From NCBI RefSeq assembly GCF_003315485.1, contig NZ_QNSE01000015.1, forward strand, positions 28,076-92,075: DNA of 64,000 bases, read 5' to 3'. Source of the DNA: Marinomonas rhizomae (GTDB lineage: Bacteria; Pseudomonadota; Gammaproteobacteria; Pseudomonadales; Marinomonadaceae). The notes beneath the pieces are model-generated. The model was not told where the DNA came from. It did no database searches and saw nothing but the letters and a program-made list of their open reading frames with translations. Positions 43,438-53,497 of this stretch are shown here, piece by piece. The position numbers were made by a program, and so were the translations under genes. The stretch's first letter is position 1, and every line of letters starts with the position of its first letter.

Positions 43438-44883
43438 TTAAAATGGGTAATGCTGTTTTGGGTCTTCTACCGTAATCCAACGCGAATCGGTAAATTCTGC
43501 TATCCCTGCTTTCCCACCAAAACGACCATACCCAGAATCACTAACGCCACCAAATGGCATCTGAGGCTCATCGCCTACGGTGGGTCCATTGATATGGCAA
43601 ATACCACTGTTTATAGCATTCGCACAGGCGAGCGCACGATTGATATCCTGTGAAAATACCGCCGCTGATAATCCATACTCACTGTCATTGGCGACCTTAA
43701 TCGCTTCTTCATCCCCATTGACGCGAATGATGGATTTCACCGGCCCAAAACTTTCTTCTGTATAAATGCGCATCGATTGATTAACACCATCCAATAGGGT
43801 TGCAGAGAACATGGCGCCATCGTTTTCACCGCCACACACCAACTTAGCCCCTTTTGAAACCGCATCATCGATTAATGCCTGCATTTTATCTGACACTTCA
43901 GGATTGACGAGAGAACCTAACACCACGGCTTCTCTGGGGTTTCCCCATGGTAATGTCGATGCACGAGCCACTAATTTCGCGACAAAATCATCAGCAATGC
44001 TGGCATCGACAATAACACGCTCGGTAGACATACAGATTTGCCCTTGGTTCATGAACGCACCAAAAATAGCGGCATTGACCGCCCCCTCTATGTCCGCATC
44101 CGATAAGACGAGAAGAGGCGCTTTACCACCGAGCTCTAGCAAAGCGGGTTTCAAGTTTTCACCAGCAAGACGGCCAATAATACGACCAACCGGACTCGAC
44201 CCAGTGAAATTAACATGGCGTACTTCTGGTGCCTCAATTAACGCTTTAACAATGCTTGCCGCCTCACTTGGGTCATTCGAAAGAAGATTGACAACACCAG
44301 CAGGAAATCCAGCTTCTAAGAAGCAGTCGATAATCAAACGATGGGTAAGAGGACAAAATTCTGAACTTTTTAGAATGACGGTATTACCGCATGCCAAAGG
44401 AGTCGCAATGGCTCTAGCCCCTAGAATAATAGGGGCATTCCATGGAGCGATGGCCAAGCAAACACCTTTCGGTTTATTTACCGACATGGCTAACGTGCCA
44501 GGTTTATTAGATGGGATGACTTCTCCGCCCATTTGTGTGGTCAAGGCGGCCGCTTCACGAATGTGCCCTGCAGCTAGCATGACGTTAAAACCAGCCCAAG
44601 GCCCTGTCGCTCCCGTTTCAGTGATCATAGCGGCAATAAATTCATCTTGCTTAGCCTCCATAATATCGGCGGCTTTATTCAGTAGATTACGGCGTTCTGT
44701 CGGTCCTGTTTGCGCCCACGCAGGGAAAGCCTTGTTGGCAGCATTGGTAATCGCATTGACATCATCAATCGTCGCGGCGGCGGAGGTAGAAGCGATGGCT
44801 CCCGTCACTGGGTCTAAACGGTTATATTCTTTGTGGTCACTGGATGCTTGATCATTACCGCCAATGCTTAATAAAACAGTCAT
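43438..44883 (-). CDS. Vanillin/benzaldehyde dehydrogenase-type aldehyde dehydrogenase
   Basis: 481 residues. GVCLAIAPWNAPIILGARAIATPLACGN, Glu in LELGGKAPL and Cys in NQGQICMSTERV are typical of the vanillin (Vdh)/salicylaldehyde dehydrogenase group. It is the last gene of the cluster, 13 nt after the CalA-like gene, and paralogous to the dehydrogenase at 50408. It likely oxidises an aromatic aldehyde made by the CalA-like enzyme. Confidence 0.9.
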   Translation of the reverse strand: MTVLLSIGGNDQASSDHKEYNRLDPVTGAIASTSAAATIDDVNAITNAANKAFPAWAQTGPTERRNLLNKAADIMEAKQDEFIAAMITETGATGPWAGFNVMLAAGHIREAAALTTQMGGEVIPSNKPGTLAMSVNKPKGVCLAIAPWNAPIILGARAIATPLACGNTVILKSSEFCPLTHRLIIDCFLEAGFPAGVVNLLSNDPSEAASIVKALIEAPEVRHVNFTGSSPVGRIIGRLAGENLKPALLELGGKAPLLVLSDADIEGAVNAAIFGAFMNQGQICMSTERVIVDASIADDFVAKLVARASTLPWGNPREAVVLGSLVNPEVSDKMQALIDDAVSKGAKLVCGGENDGAMFSATLLDGVNQSMRIYTEESFGPVKSIIRVNGDEEAIKVANDSEYGLSAAVFSQDINRALACANAINSGICHINGPTVGDEPQMPFGGVSDSGYGRFGGKAGIAEFTDSRWITVEDPKQHYPF

Positions 44884-44896
44884 AGTCTTTTCCTTT

Positions 44897-45682
44897 TTAT
44901 AAGTTCAATTCTTCAATGGTAACGGAGGCTTCTAGCCCTCCATCAGTAGCAATGTTATTTCCATTTACCCAACGAGCGGCATCTGAGCAAAGGAACAAGA
45001 TAACCGGTGCGATATCCGCCGCTGTGCCAGCACGACCAACCCGATCAACGTCAGAATTAACACGTTGATCACCGAGTACTTGACGGAACTGTGTCAAAAT
45101 AGGCGTTTCTACAGGGCCTGGTGACACGGCATTAACACGAATATGGCGAGATTTAAAAATAGGTTGGTGCGCCGCCAGCATGGTCCAAACCAAGAGTATT
45201 TCCTTGGAAATCGGGTAGCCAAGCTCATTGGGAATAGAAAAGTCTTGTAACAATTGTGTTGAATCTGGGAAGCCATCTAACTTGGCGATTGCGGAGGCCC
45301 GCTGGGTGTTTTGCCTCCAACCAAATCCGGCCATTGAAGCAACGTTAATAATGCTTCCGCCACTGCGAATTTTTGTTGCCAGACCTTCTGATAAGGCTTT
45401 CAAACCAAAAAAATTAATCGCGAGTGTAATCGCTGCGCCACCTGTTCCAGAAACACCTGCTACATTACAAAGCGCGTCTATGCTGTCAGGCAGCGCACTG
45501 ATAATTTGGTCGACACCGGCTTGGTTTGAAATATCGCCTTGTAAAAAAGTCCCTATGTTGTGAGTAGGTTTCACAACATCAATGCCGATAACGTCTGCGC
45601 CCATTTGGGCGGCCAGCTCTGCCGTACGTTGACCGATTCCACTGGCGACACCAGTCACTACGATGGTTTTACCGAATAACAT
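44897..45682 (-). CDS. Coniferyl-alcohol dehydrogenase-like SDR
   Basis: 261 residues. Cofactor motif VTGVASGIG, ICNVAGVSG-type NAG (LCNVAGV), Tyr-Lys in ELGYPISKEILLVW, then NAVSPGPVETPILTQF and VNGNNIATDGGLEA. The overall pattern, including PDSIDALCNVAGV and the inserted region before the Tyr, matches CalA of Pseudomonas, which oxidises coniferyl alcohol to coniferaldehyde. Substrate assignment is by similarity. Confidence 0.82.
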   Translation of the reverse strand: MLFGKTIVVTGVASGIGQRTAELAAQMGADVIGIDVVKPTHNIGTFLQGDISNQAGVDQIISALPDSIDALCNVAGVSGTGGAAITLAINFFGLKALSEGLATKIRSGGSIINVASMAGFGWRQNTQRASAIAKLDGFPDSTQLLQDFSIPNELGYPISKEILLVWTMLAAHQPIFKSRHIRVNAVSPGPVETPILTQFRQVLGDQRVNSDVDRVGRAGTAADIAPVILFLCSDAARWVNGNNIATDGGLEASVTIEELNL

Positions 45683-45692
45683 AACGATCTCC

Positions 45693-46697
45693 TTATTTGT
45701 TTTTGGAATGAGAATCAGGTATCAAGCCAGTCACTTGATAGCCCACCGGTACCAAGGTGATACCTAAACGAGTTTCAATGGCCTCCCAAATGCCTTTGGG
45801 AAGAAATAACGAACACAACATCGCCACCGCGCCTAAGCCAACGAGGTACCAAACACCAGTCGCGGCAAACCATGTTTCCACCGAAAAAAACAGTAAGGCC
45901 CCTAGAATGGCCCCTTCAAATCGACCTAATCCGCCCACTAACACCATGAAGATCATGTAAGCTGTCCATTGCACTGAGAAATAGGTTTTGGGTTGGAAAG
46001 AGGAAGCTTGGGCTAACCATAAAGCGCCAGCGAGTGCCGTGCCGAATGCGGCAAAAATGAAGAACCATTTTTTTACCTTCTCTGCATCAACGCCGATTGA
46101 GTCGGCCGCTTCTTCATTGTCTCGTATGGCTTGCATTGCAATACCGGCTTTTGAGCGCAACAAGTAGAACAAGCCCAGTAATAGGCCAGACATACTCACC
46201 AATGCCGCGAAGTAAATGAGGAGTCGACGGTTTCCGATGGTGTACTGATTGAGTGCTATCAATGAAATGCCCGTTTCGCCTTGAATTAACGGATCGAGAT
46301 TCACCAATAGATGCCCAATGGAAGCGAGCACCCACATGCCTATTGCAAATTCACCGGCTTTAAGGCGTAGCATAAAAGTCGAAATGGGCCAGCTAAGCAA
46401 GCCAACCAAACACGCGGCGGCTAGCAGAGCAACAAACGGGGATATGCCCATGTTGGTGATGCGGATCGTGGCATACGCACCTAAGCCAAAAAACAGTTGC
46501 TGGCCAATCGATATCAAACCACCAAATCCGGCCAACGTATTCCACATGGCCGCCATAATGATGTAAATGAACAGCACGGTCAGGCGTTCCATGACATTAT
46601 TAGAGGCAAACGATGGCAATAGAATGAGTGCAATGAAGACAGCAGCCACAACATAAAGCGTCATTTTTGAATAAGCGTTAGAACGTTTTATCTTCAT
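45693..46697 (-). CDS. LivM-like branched-chain-type ABC permease
   Basis: 334 residues with about nine membrane helices. Typical LivM elements are LAGFGGLISIGQQLFFGLGAYA, MLRLKAGEFAIGMWVLAS, RDNEEAADSIGVDAEKVKKWFF and GGLGRFEGAILGALL. It overlaps livH by 4 nt. Systems of this class import branched amino acids but also aromatic acids. Confidence 0.93.
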   Translation of the reverse strand: MKIKRSNAYSKMTLYVVAAVFIALILLPSFASNNVMERLTVLFIYIIMAAMWNTLAGFGGLISIGQQLFFGLGAYATIRITNMGISPFVALLAAACLVGLLSWPISTFMLRLKAGEFAIGMWVLASIGHLLVNLDPLIQGETGISLIALNQYTIGNRRLLIYFAALVSMSGLLLGLFYLLRSKAGIAMQAIRDNEEAADSIGVDAEKVKKWFFIFAAFGTALAGALWLAQASSFQPKTYFSVQWTAYMIFMVLVGGLGRFEGAILGALLFFSVETWFAATGVWYLVGLGAVAMLCSLFLPKGIWEAIETRLGITLVPVGYQVTGLIPDSHSKNK

Positions 46698-47599
46698 GCT
46701 GCGTTTTCCCCTTTGTTGCGTTTCGCGAACCAGTGCTTGAGAGAAAAAACATCACGATTGAAATAAATCCGAGCAAACAAAAAGATCAAGAACATAAAAT
46801 GCCCCCCCAGCAAAAAGCCCTGAGGATGGATAAGGGCACCGATACTTTGTGCGATCGCAAGAATAATCCCACCTAAAAACACGCCCCATAGTGAGCTTGC
46901 TCCGCCAATGATGGTGGCTTCAAAGGCAAACAAGAGTTGCGGGCCGCCAGCGTAAGCATCAAAGGTGCCTCTCAGCCCAAGCGCCGTTCCTGAGATCGCT
47001 ACCGTCATCATGGCGATGGCGGCAGAAATAGCTGCGATTTTTCGCGCATCAATGCCCACCAGCCCAGCTGTATCTGGGTCAAACGCTGTGGCCCTTATTT
47101 GACGGCCAAGTGGTGTAAATCTCAGGACAAGGTCTAGGCCACCAATGACGACAATAGCGGTTATCAAAACAATAACGGGCAGTTTACCGATCCATAAACC
47201 GAATATTTCGTAAGATTCCCAACTTAAATCCCCAAGGTAAGGAGACAAAGAGCGAGTATTGGCCCCAAATTGTTGGAACAACAGGTTATCAATCACAATG
47301 GCCAGACCAAACGTGGTTAGTACGGGCAAGAGCTCACCGCCTTTTGTCGCTCGCTCCAAAATTACGCGTTGTAGCAAGAGTCCGATGATTGCCATGATAG
47401 GAAGAATCATCAGTACACTGATAAAGGGGGAAAGAGCCAATGCATCGGTGATTTCCCACACTAGGTAAGCACTCAAAATAGCCAAGGATCCATGCGCTAA
47501 ATTGATGATGCGCATTACTTGAAACATAAACGCAAGCCCACAAGCGACTAAAGCATAATAGCCTCCGAGTAAAATGGCTTGAACAAGACTATTCATCAT
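46694..47599 (-). CDS. LivH-like branched-chain-type ABC permease
   Basis: 301 residues from the ATG at 47599, preceded by AGGAGG 7 nt upstream; the stop of the livF-like gene and this start form TAATG. A longer frame into livF is not credible. Elements ILLGGYYALVACGLAFMFQVMRIINLAHGSL and TAFDPDTAGLVGIDARKI are typical. It forms the channel with LivM. Confidence 0.93.
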   Translation of the reverse strand: MMNSLVQAILLGGYYALVACGLAFMFQVMRIINLAHGSLAILSAYLVWEITDALALSPFISVLMILPIMAIIGLLLQRVILERATKGGELLPVLTTFGLAIVIDNLLFQQFGANTRSLSPYLGDLSWESYEIFGLWIGKLPVIVLITAIVVIGGLDLVLRFTPLGRQIRATAFDPDTAGLVGIDARKIAAISAAIAMMTVAISGTALGLRGTFDAYAGGPQLLFAFEATIIGGASSLWGVFLGGIILAIAQSIGALIHPQGFLLGGHFMFLIFLFARIYFNRDVFSLKHWFAKRNKGENAA

Positions 47600-48318
47600 T
47601 ATGACGCCTCCTGTTTGCTTGATGGATGCAGCCCAAAATAAGCTTGAGTAATTTCTTCTTTGTTTGTATCGCTGGTGAGTTTGTCGAGAACGACTCGGCC
47701 TTCTAGCATGCAAATCGTCCGCTTCGAAAAACGCATGGCTCGCTCTAAATCTTGCTCGACAAGTAAAATGGTGGTGCCCGCGTCTTTGAGACTTTCCATC
47801 GAGTCGTAGACTTGATCCACCACCAGAGGTGATAACCCCAGACTGACTTCGTCCAAAATCAGAAAATCAGGGTTTGACATGAGTGCACGCCCAATGGCTG
47901 TCGCTTGTTGTTCACCACCCGATAAATTCCCCGTTTCGGCATGGCGACGCTTGACCAGATTTGGAAACGTCGAAAAGATACGCTCGATATTCCAATCGCC
48001 TGAGCGTTTAACCGTGGAACCCAGTAACAAATTTTCTTCCACCGTCATATCGGAAAACAAACGACGCCCTTCTGGCACCAATGACAAACCTTGTTGTACA
48101 CGACGACTGGATGAGGTATTCGTAATCTCTTGTTGCTTGAAGAGCAAACGGCCAGAGTGAATTGGCAACGCGCCTGCGATGGCTCTTAGCAAGGTGGATT
48201 TTCCAGCACCATTGGCACCGATAAGTGACACTATATCCCCTTTAGCAATCTCCATAGACACGCCTTGCACGGCGCGAAACTGTCCGTAGCGTACATCTAA
48301 ATTACTCACCGACAGCAT
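47599..48318 (-). CDS. LivF-like ABC ATPase
   Basis: 239 residues, the LivF length. Walker A GANGAGKSTLL, LVPEGRRLFSDMTVEENLLLG, LSGGEQQATAIGRALM and LILDEVSLGLSP are present. It overlaps the LivG gene by 17 nt. Confidence 0.93.
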   Translation of the reverse strand: MLSVSNLDVRYGQFRAVQGVSMEIAKGDIVSLIGANGAGKSTLLRAIAGALPIHSGRLLFKQQEITNTSSSRRVQQGLSLVPEGRRLFSDMTVEENLLLGSTVKRSGDWNIERIFSTFPNLVKRRHAETGNLSGGEQQATAIGRALMSNPDFLILDEVSLGLSPLVVDQVYDSMESLKDAGTTILLVEQDLERAMRFSKRTICMLEGRVVLDKLTSDTNKEEITQAYFGLHPSSKQEAS

Positions 48319-49051
48319 GATCTGTTCCTCCCATATAGGCTTTCATTACCTGTTTATTGGACATCACGTCATCAGGGTGGCCTTGAGCAATGATCTGGCC
48401 ACTGTCCATACAGATGAGCGTCTTCGCAACCCGAAGTAAAATGTGAACAATGTGCTCTATCCAGACAATGCCAATGCCGCGCTCACGCAACGTTAAAATG
48501 GTATCAACGAGCTGCAAGGCTTCGGCATCGGTTAAACCGCCACCAATTTCATCAAGAAAAAGTAACTTTGGTTGGGTGGCTAACGCTCGAGCGAGCTCTA
48601 GTCGTTTACGGTCTAGCAAACCAATACTGTCGGCTTCGCGGTTGGCTAATGACAACATACCGCACAGTTTTATGGATTCGAGTGCAATGTCATAGGCTGT
48701 CTCGCGGCTACTTGTGGCCGAATGAATCGCCGCCACGAAGACATTTTCAAAGACAGTGATTCCAGAAAAGGGTTTTGGAATTTGGTGTGTTCTCACCAGT
48801 CCTTGCTTTGCTCTTTCTCGAGCGGGTATTCGGGTAATGTCTTCATTATTAAGTGTAATCTGGCCGCTAGTTGGAGCCTGAGCGCCAGATAACACGCTGA
48901 GTAAGGTCGACTTTCCTGCGCCATTAGGCCCAACGATGCCAATGGCATCGTTGGTATCCATAGAAAAATCAATCCCATTCAACACTTGCACGCTTCCGAA
49001 AGACTTATGAATCCCCGTTGCCTGTAATTGTGAATATGGCGTTAATATCAC
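48302..49051 (-). CDS. LivG-like ABC ATPase
   Basis: 249 residues. Walker A GPNGAGKSTLLSVL, RTHQIPKPFSGITVFENVFVAA, then a signature region where the usual LSGGQ is replaced by GLLDRKRLELARALATQP, and Walker B LLFLDEIGGGLTDAE. The altered signature is common in LivG proteins. It pairs with LivF. Confidence 0.92.
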   Translation of the reverse strand: MILTPYSQLQATGIHKSFGSVQVLNGIDFSMDTNDAIGIVGPNGAGKSTLLSVLSGAQAPTSGQITLNNEDITRIPARERAKQGLVRTHQIPKPFSGITVFENVFVAAIHSATSSRETAYDIALESIKLCGMLSLANREADSIGLLDRKRLELARALATQPKLLFLDEIGGGLTDAEALQLVDTILTLRERGIGIVWIEHIVHILLRVAKTLICMDSGQIIAQGHPDDVMSNKQVMKAYMGGTDHAVGE

Positions 49052-49061
49052 GTTTTTGCTC

Positions 49062-50360
49062 CTATTTAGTGTTGTATTGAAGCAAGTTGTGAGTGACAGG
49101 AACGTTTGGATCGGTGACGTTTTCGGTGATCACATAATCAAGCTTGAATTGCCCTGTGCCTTTGACCCATTGCGCGCCAACAATCGGACCGGATGCGACG
49201 TTCGGAACAGGACCAGAGGTGAAATCCACTTGGCCACCAATCGTTGTGACATTGAGTTGACTGATAGCATCACGAACGGCTGTACGAGAAAGTGGATCAT
49301 TAGCCTGTTTTAATGCTTCGGTTCCCGCGTCAAGCAGCGATAATGTGGCCCCCAGTTGTTGCGTCCATTGCTCGCCGGTTTCTGTTTCCCACATGTCGGC
49401 TAATTGCTCGCCGTTTAACCCTGTTAATGGGGATGTATATGGGAAGGTTTTATGCCAATAAGCGGCTGACGCAATTTTCGGCCCCAGCGAACCTAACACT
49501 TCAATATCAGAGGGGAATAAGCCTGTTTTAGCGATTTGAATGATTTTGATTTGGCGATGTAAACCTTGCTGCGCAGATTGTCGCCAAAACGCCGCAAAGT
49601 CAGGCGGAATCGGAAAAGAGTTAATAATTTCAACGCCTTCTCGTTTAAATAAAGCTATTTGGCTAGAAAAGTCAGAGGTGCCCGTTTCATATGCACCTGG
49701 GTCGATGACGGTGTACCCTGCTTTTGCAAGGCGTGGGGCAAGAACAGCACGAATGGCATTGCCATCCGCATCATTAGGATACATAACGCCCACTTTTTTA
49801 TTGGTATCGATGAGAGACCACTGAGAAATATACGTTTTATAAAACTCACCAGCGCCAAAACCAAAATGGTATGTCCATTCGAATGGACTTTCTTCACCTG
49901 GTTTGGCCCCTCGACCGTAATACCAAGCCTCCCAAGGCATCACGGTGGACATAAATGGAATGCCTGCGGCTTCACTGGCATCAGCAACAGGGTTGATAAC
50001 TTCAGGAGTCGAGATTGCCAACATTAAGTCGACATCTTGGTTAATTAATTCCTTTGCTAATTGCGAGGCGCGGGCTGGGTCAGATTGACTATCACGGTCA
50101 ATAATTTCAACTTGATAGTGTTTGCCCTCTACGGTCATGCCATTTGCTAAGGCTTGACGAGCTTGTTTTAAAACAAAGCCGTCCGTTTTACCGAAACTGG
50201 CTAATGGGCCAGTTCTAGGGCTGATGAAACCAATGCGAATAGTGTCATCACCTGCGGCCGCATAGACCTGACCAGACATCATGACGCCACCTGCAATGGC
50301 TGTACAAAACACTAATTTGGCCAAATTTGGCGCGAACGGGGCTAGTAGACGTACTTTCAT
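49062..50360 (-). CDS. Branched-chain-type periplasmic binding protein
   Basis: 432 residues with a signal peptide ending SGQVYA (about residue 34). IRIGFISPRTGPLASFGKTDGFVLKQARQAL and DRDSQSDPARASQLAKELINQDVDLMLAISTPEVINPVADASEAAGIPFMST fit the LivK/PF13458 type used for amino acids, amides or aromatic acids. Together with CalA and the two dehydrogenases it suggests uptake of aromatic compounds. Confidence 0.92.
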   Translation of the reverse strand: MKVRLLAPFAPNLAKLVFCTAIAGGVMMSGQVYAAAGDDTIRIGFISPRTGPLASFGKTDGFVLKQARQALANGMTVEGKHYQVEIIDRDSQSDPARASQLAKELINQDVDLMLAISTPEVINPVADASEAAGIPFMSTVMPWEAWYYGRGAKPGEESPFEWTYHFGFGAGEFYKTYISQWSLIDTNKKVGVMYPNDADGNAIRAVLAPRLAKAGYTVIDPGAYETGTSDFSSQIALFKREGVEIINSFPIPPDFAAFWRQSAQQGLHRQIKIIQIAKTGLFPSDIEVLGSLGPKIASAAYWHKTFPYTSPLTGLNGEQLADMWETETGEQWTQQLGATLSLLDAGTEALKQANDPLSRTAVRDAISQLNVTTIGGQVDFTSGPVPNVASGPIVGAQWVKGTGQFKLDYVITENVTDPNVPVTHNLLQYNTK

Positions 50361-50407
50361 AAGAACCTCTTGTTATTTTTGTGGTTTTCATTGGTAGGAG
50401 TTGAGTA

Positions 50408-51952
50408 CTAGGGTGGTGCGACAGTGATCCAGCGAACTTCGGTAAATTCATCAACGCAAGCGTCGCTACCAAAGCGACCATAGCCACTCGACTTTAATCC
50501 GCCAAAAGGCATCGCTGGGTCGTCTTTTACGGTGGATGAGTTGATATGACACATACCAGATTCCAGCTGATTAGCTAGGCTTCTAGCGAGTGTTAAGTCA
50601 CGGGTAAAAATGGCAGAAGCCAGACCATATTCGCAATTATTGGCGACGGTAATGGCCTCTTGTGGAGAATCTACCCGATAAATTCCGGCAATGGGTCCAA
50701 AGCACTCTTCTGAATAAATTCGCATCATAGGAGTGATATGGTCTAGCAAAGTCGCGTCAATAAATTGGCCTCTGCGCTGTGTACCTGATATGAGCGTCGC
50801 CCCCTTGTCGAGAGCATCTTCAATCAGTGCGGATAACCGTGACGCGATAGAAGGGCTTGCTACGGGCCCAAGTTTAACGCCTTTTCGACGAGGGTCTCCT
50901 GACACTAGGTCAGCAACCATCTCTTTTAGTATGCCAATAAACTCGTCTGCAATAACTTGTTCAACAATAATTCGATCCGTCGCCATACAGATTTGGCCTT
51001 GATTTAAAAAAGCGCCGTAAACCGCTTCGCGTGCAGCCTGCTGTAAGTCGGCGTCTTTTAAAACAATTAGCGGCGATTTACCGCCCAACTCCAAAAGACA
51101 GCGTTTGAGGTGTTGTGCTGCTAGACCTGCAATGATTTTCCCAATACGTGTTGAGCCAGTGAAATTCACCCGTCGTATTGACGGGTTAGCAATGAGGCTC
51201 GCGATGACTTCTTCAGAATGTTCTGGCGCATTCGTCATGACAGAAATCACGCCTTTTGGAACGCCGGCTTCGTGTAGCACTTCCGCTATTAGAGAATGTG
51301 TTGCTGGCGAGAGTTCAGACGCTTTCAGAATAACACTGTTACCAAAGGCCAGCGGAAAGACCACGGAGCGCATGGCCAACACAATGGGAGCATTCCAAGG
51401 TGCAATGGCCAGACACACTCCAACAGGTTGACGAACAGTATAGGAATCGGATGTTTCATCTATGGGCGAGTTAGAAGGGTATTTCAGTGCCAGAGCAACT
51501 GCGGCTTCAATCGCCTCTCCTGCTACTTTGATATTGAAATCCACCCAGTCACCCACCGCACCAATCTCTTTAAGCATCAACTGTGCAAAACGATCTCGGT
51601 ATTTAGGCATCAGTCGTTTCGCACGGCGTAAAATTTCGGCGCGCTCTGTGACCTCGGTGGTAGACCATTTTGAAAAATTAGCAGCGGCGACAGCCGCCAT
51701 GTGTTCCGCATCTTCTAAGCGACCGGAGGCGGCACGAGACGCCACTAGATCCGTGCTTGGGTCTAACCTTTCAAAATAGTCACCCGCCATCGCGGGCGTA
51801 TATTCACCGCCAATGAATAAATTCACTTTTGGCGTTATTGATAGGTCTATGTTGTTGTAATTGATGCTCAAAATTTCACCTTGCCGTATTGGTTTTGTTA
51901 TCGGTCGATGAGTAACGTTTAAAAGATTAACAGCTATGTTTTCTATAAACAT
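50408..51952 (-). CDS. Vanillin-type aldehyde dehydrogenase (second paralogue)
   Basis: Up to 514 residues. Glu in LELGGKSPL and Cys in NQGQICMATDR, with GVCLAIAPWNAPIVLAMRSVVFPLAFGN, place it next to the dehydrogenase at 43438. The family domain begins near residue 43 (VNLFIGGEYTPAMAGDYFERLDP). The ATG at 51952 has no clear ribosome binding site, whereas a TTG at 51871 follows AAGGTGA, so the true start may be there. First gene of the cluster, divergent from the AraC regulator. Confidence 0.88.
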   Translation of the reverse strand: MFIENIAVNLLNVTHRPITKPIRQGEILSINYNNIDLSITPKVNLFIGGEYTPAMAGDYFERLDPSTDLVASRAASGRLEDAEHMAAVAAANFSKWSTTEVTERAEILRRAKRLMPKYRDRFAQLMLKEIGAVGDWVDFNIKVAGEAIEAAVALALKYPSNSPIDETSDSYTVRQPVGVCLAIAPWNAPIVLAMRSVVFPLAFGNSVILKASELSPATHSLIAEVLHEAGVPKGVISVMTNAPEHSEEVIASLIANPSIRRVNFTGSTRIGKIIAGLAAQHLKRCLLELGGKSPLIVLKDADLQQAAREAVYGAFLNQGQICMATDRIIVEQVIADEFIGILKEMVADLVSGDPRRKGVKLGPVASPSIASRLSALIEDALDKGATLISGTQRRGQFIDATLLDHITPMMRIYSEECFGPIAGIYRVDSPQEAITVANNCEYGLASAIFTRDLTLARSLANQLESGMCHINSSTVKDDPAMPFGGLKSSGYGRFGSDACVDEFTEVRWITVAPP

Positions 51953-52014
51953 GTTAAATTATGGCTTAATGTTGTTAAAATATGGCTTATTTTGTGGTTT
52001 TTTGAGGAAAAGCG

Positions 52015-52902
52015 ATGCTGACAAATATAATTGGCTCGATGGTTCGGTTTGAGTCTATTCAGCCTGGTTTGCAATCTAGGATTTTTAGTACCGGAAATGA
52101 TAACTTTTCTGATTTTAATTTAATCGGCATCGTTCAGCGTGGCGACGCCACAGTATCGATGGAAGAAATGCACCAGGTCACAGAGTCGTCTATTTTTTGT
52201 ATTCCTCACAAAAAACAGGCCAAGGTATTGGTTCCTGCAGGGAGTCAGGTTTGGCTGTTAGGCTATCGTGATGAGCTTATTTCTTTGGTCACTGGCTCTG
52301 ATCTAGACAGTACAAAGCTCGAAACCTTGATGCGGCAGTTTACCATCACCGCTTGCTCAAAAGATGACATCGACAACGAGTTTTTACCGCTTTTACGCTT
52401 ATTGAAGACGGAAATATCTACCTCGACTAAACGTTCTAGAACCGTGATTTGTTCGATCATTCGTATTTTACTGATCGGCATATATCGCCTCAGTAATATC
52501 GAGTCTATTCGACTAACGCACTCCCCCGATGAATTAGTATTACAACAATTTCGACAGCTCGTAGAAGTCGAGTATCGCAATAGAAGAGCGGTTTCTTATT
52601 ATTGTCAGGAATTGATTATGACCTACGATCGACTGCATGCCATCTGCCAACGCAATCTGAAAAAATCTCCGTTACAGCTGATTAATCACCGCGTTTTAAT
52701 TGAAGCCACGTCAAGATTAAAAAAATCCACAGGGTCCATACAAGCCATCGCAAATGATTTGGGCTACAACGACGGGAGTCAGTTCAGTCACTTCTTTAAA
52801 AAGGAAACGGGAATTTCACCCAGTCAATTTAAGCGTCATTACACAGAAAAAGGTGTCGTTAATAGAGACGCAAACACGCCTGATTTTTCGGATTGGCCTT
52901 AA
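52015..52902 (+). CDS. AraC-family regulator of the aromatic cluster
   Basis: 295 residues with a cupin-like N-terminal half (GDATVSMEEMHQVTESSIFCIPHKKQAKVLVPAGSQVWLLG) and a C-terminal AraC domain (YYCQELIMTYDRLHAICQRNLKKSPLQLINHRVLIEA, then IANDLGYNDGSQFSHFFKKETGISPSQFKRHY). It is divergent from the dehydrogenase gene with a gap of about 60 nt, so it probably controls that operon. Confidence 0.9.
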   Translation: MLTNIIGSMVRFESIQPGLQSRIFSTGNDNFSDFNLIGIVQRGDATVSMEEMHQVTESSIFCIPHKKQAKVLVPAGSQVWLLGYRDELISLVTGSDLDSTKLETLMRQFTITACSKDDIDNEFLPLLRLLKTEISTSTKRSRTVICSIIRILLIGIYRLSNIESIRLTHSPDELVLQQFRQLVEVEYRNRRAVSYYCQELIMTYDRLHAICQRNLKKSPLQLINHRVLIEATSRLKKSTGSIQAIANDLGYNDGSQFSHFFKKETGISPSQFKRHYTEKGVVNRDANTPDFSDWP

Positions 52903-52923
52903 GGGCCATATGCATTGTTATTG

Positions 52924-53325
52924 TTAGCGCACACTTGATTCATTTATGTACCAAGTGCCATCTTTATAATGAATACCAATGGTGATCAGCGCTTCGCGTT
53001 TTTCATAAATGCCTTTCCACACGAATCGATAGCAGTTGTCATAGTTACCATTATGGTAGCCTTTTAACGTACCAAAATACTCGTAACCCATATGCTTGCC
53101 ATTTCTGGCGTGCATCTGTTTGATATCCTGCTCAAAACGTTCGGGAGAGAAATCGATCAGATCTTCTCTTTCGTAATGTTTTATAAATAGCTCATAGTTG
53201 CCAGTATCATCGGCTTTCAGCATTTCCTTGAGGAATTTTTCTGCGATGGCTCTTTCTGCTTTGAGTTCTGGCACATTGGAGTCCTTATGGTTTGTGTGAC
53301 GCTTTAATGTTCTAACGGCTGACAT
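52924..53325 (-). CDS. Unrecognised small protein, NTF2-like
   Basis: 133 residues. ELKAERAIAEKFLKEMLKADDTGNYELFIKHYE starts an alpha/beta region ending REALITIGIHYKDGTWYINESSVR, which looks like a cystatin/NTF2-type fold. I do not recognise a named family. It has no signal peptide and stands alone between two regulators. Confidence 0.7.
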   Translation of the reverse strand: MSAVRTLKRHTNHKDSNVPELKAERAIAEKFLKEMLKADDTGNYELFIKHYEREDLIDFSPERFEQDIKQMHARNGKHMGYEYFGTLKGYHNGNYDNCYRFVWKGIYEKREALITIGIHYKDGTWYINESSVR

Positions 53326-53497
53326 ATCTATCTTAAAAGCTTGTTCAAAGAACAGTTGAAAACGTATATAAAGCCGTTATTTACAGTTGTTGATAGTAAA
53401 TCATGTTGTACGTAAATGCAGCATCTCAGACGCTCCTAGGTCGCTTGATTGTTTATAAGTAGGTAATTCACTTACTGGGGAAGTAATCATCGCATGG

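Noticed and set aside
43811..44851. A 346-codon open frame antisense to the aldehyde dehydrogenase gene
   Set aside because: It is a shadow of the strong dehydrogenase frame on the other strand; no domain, no ribosome binding site.
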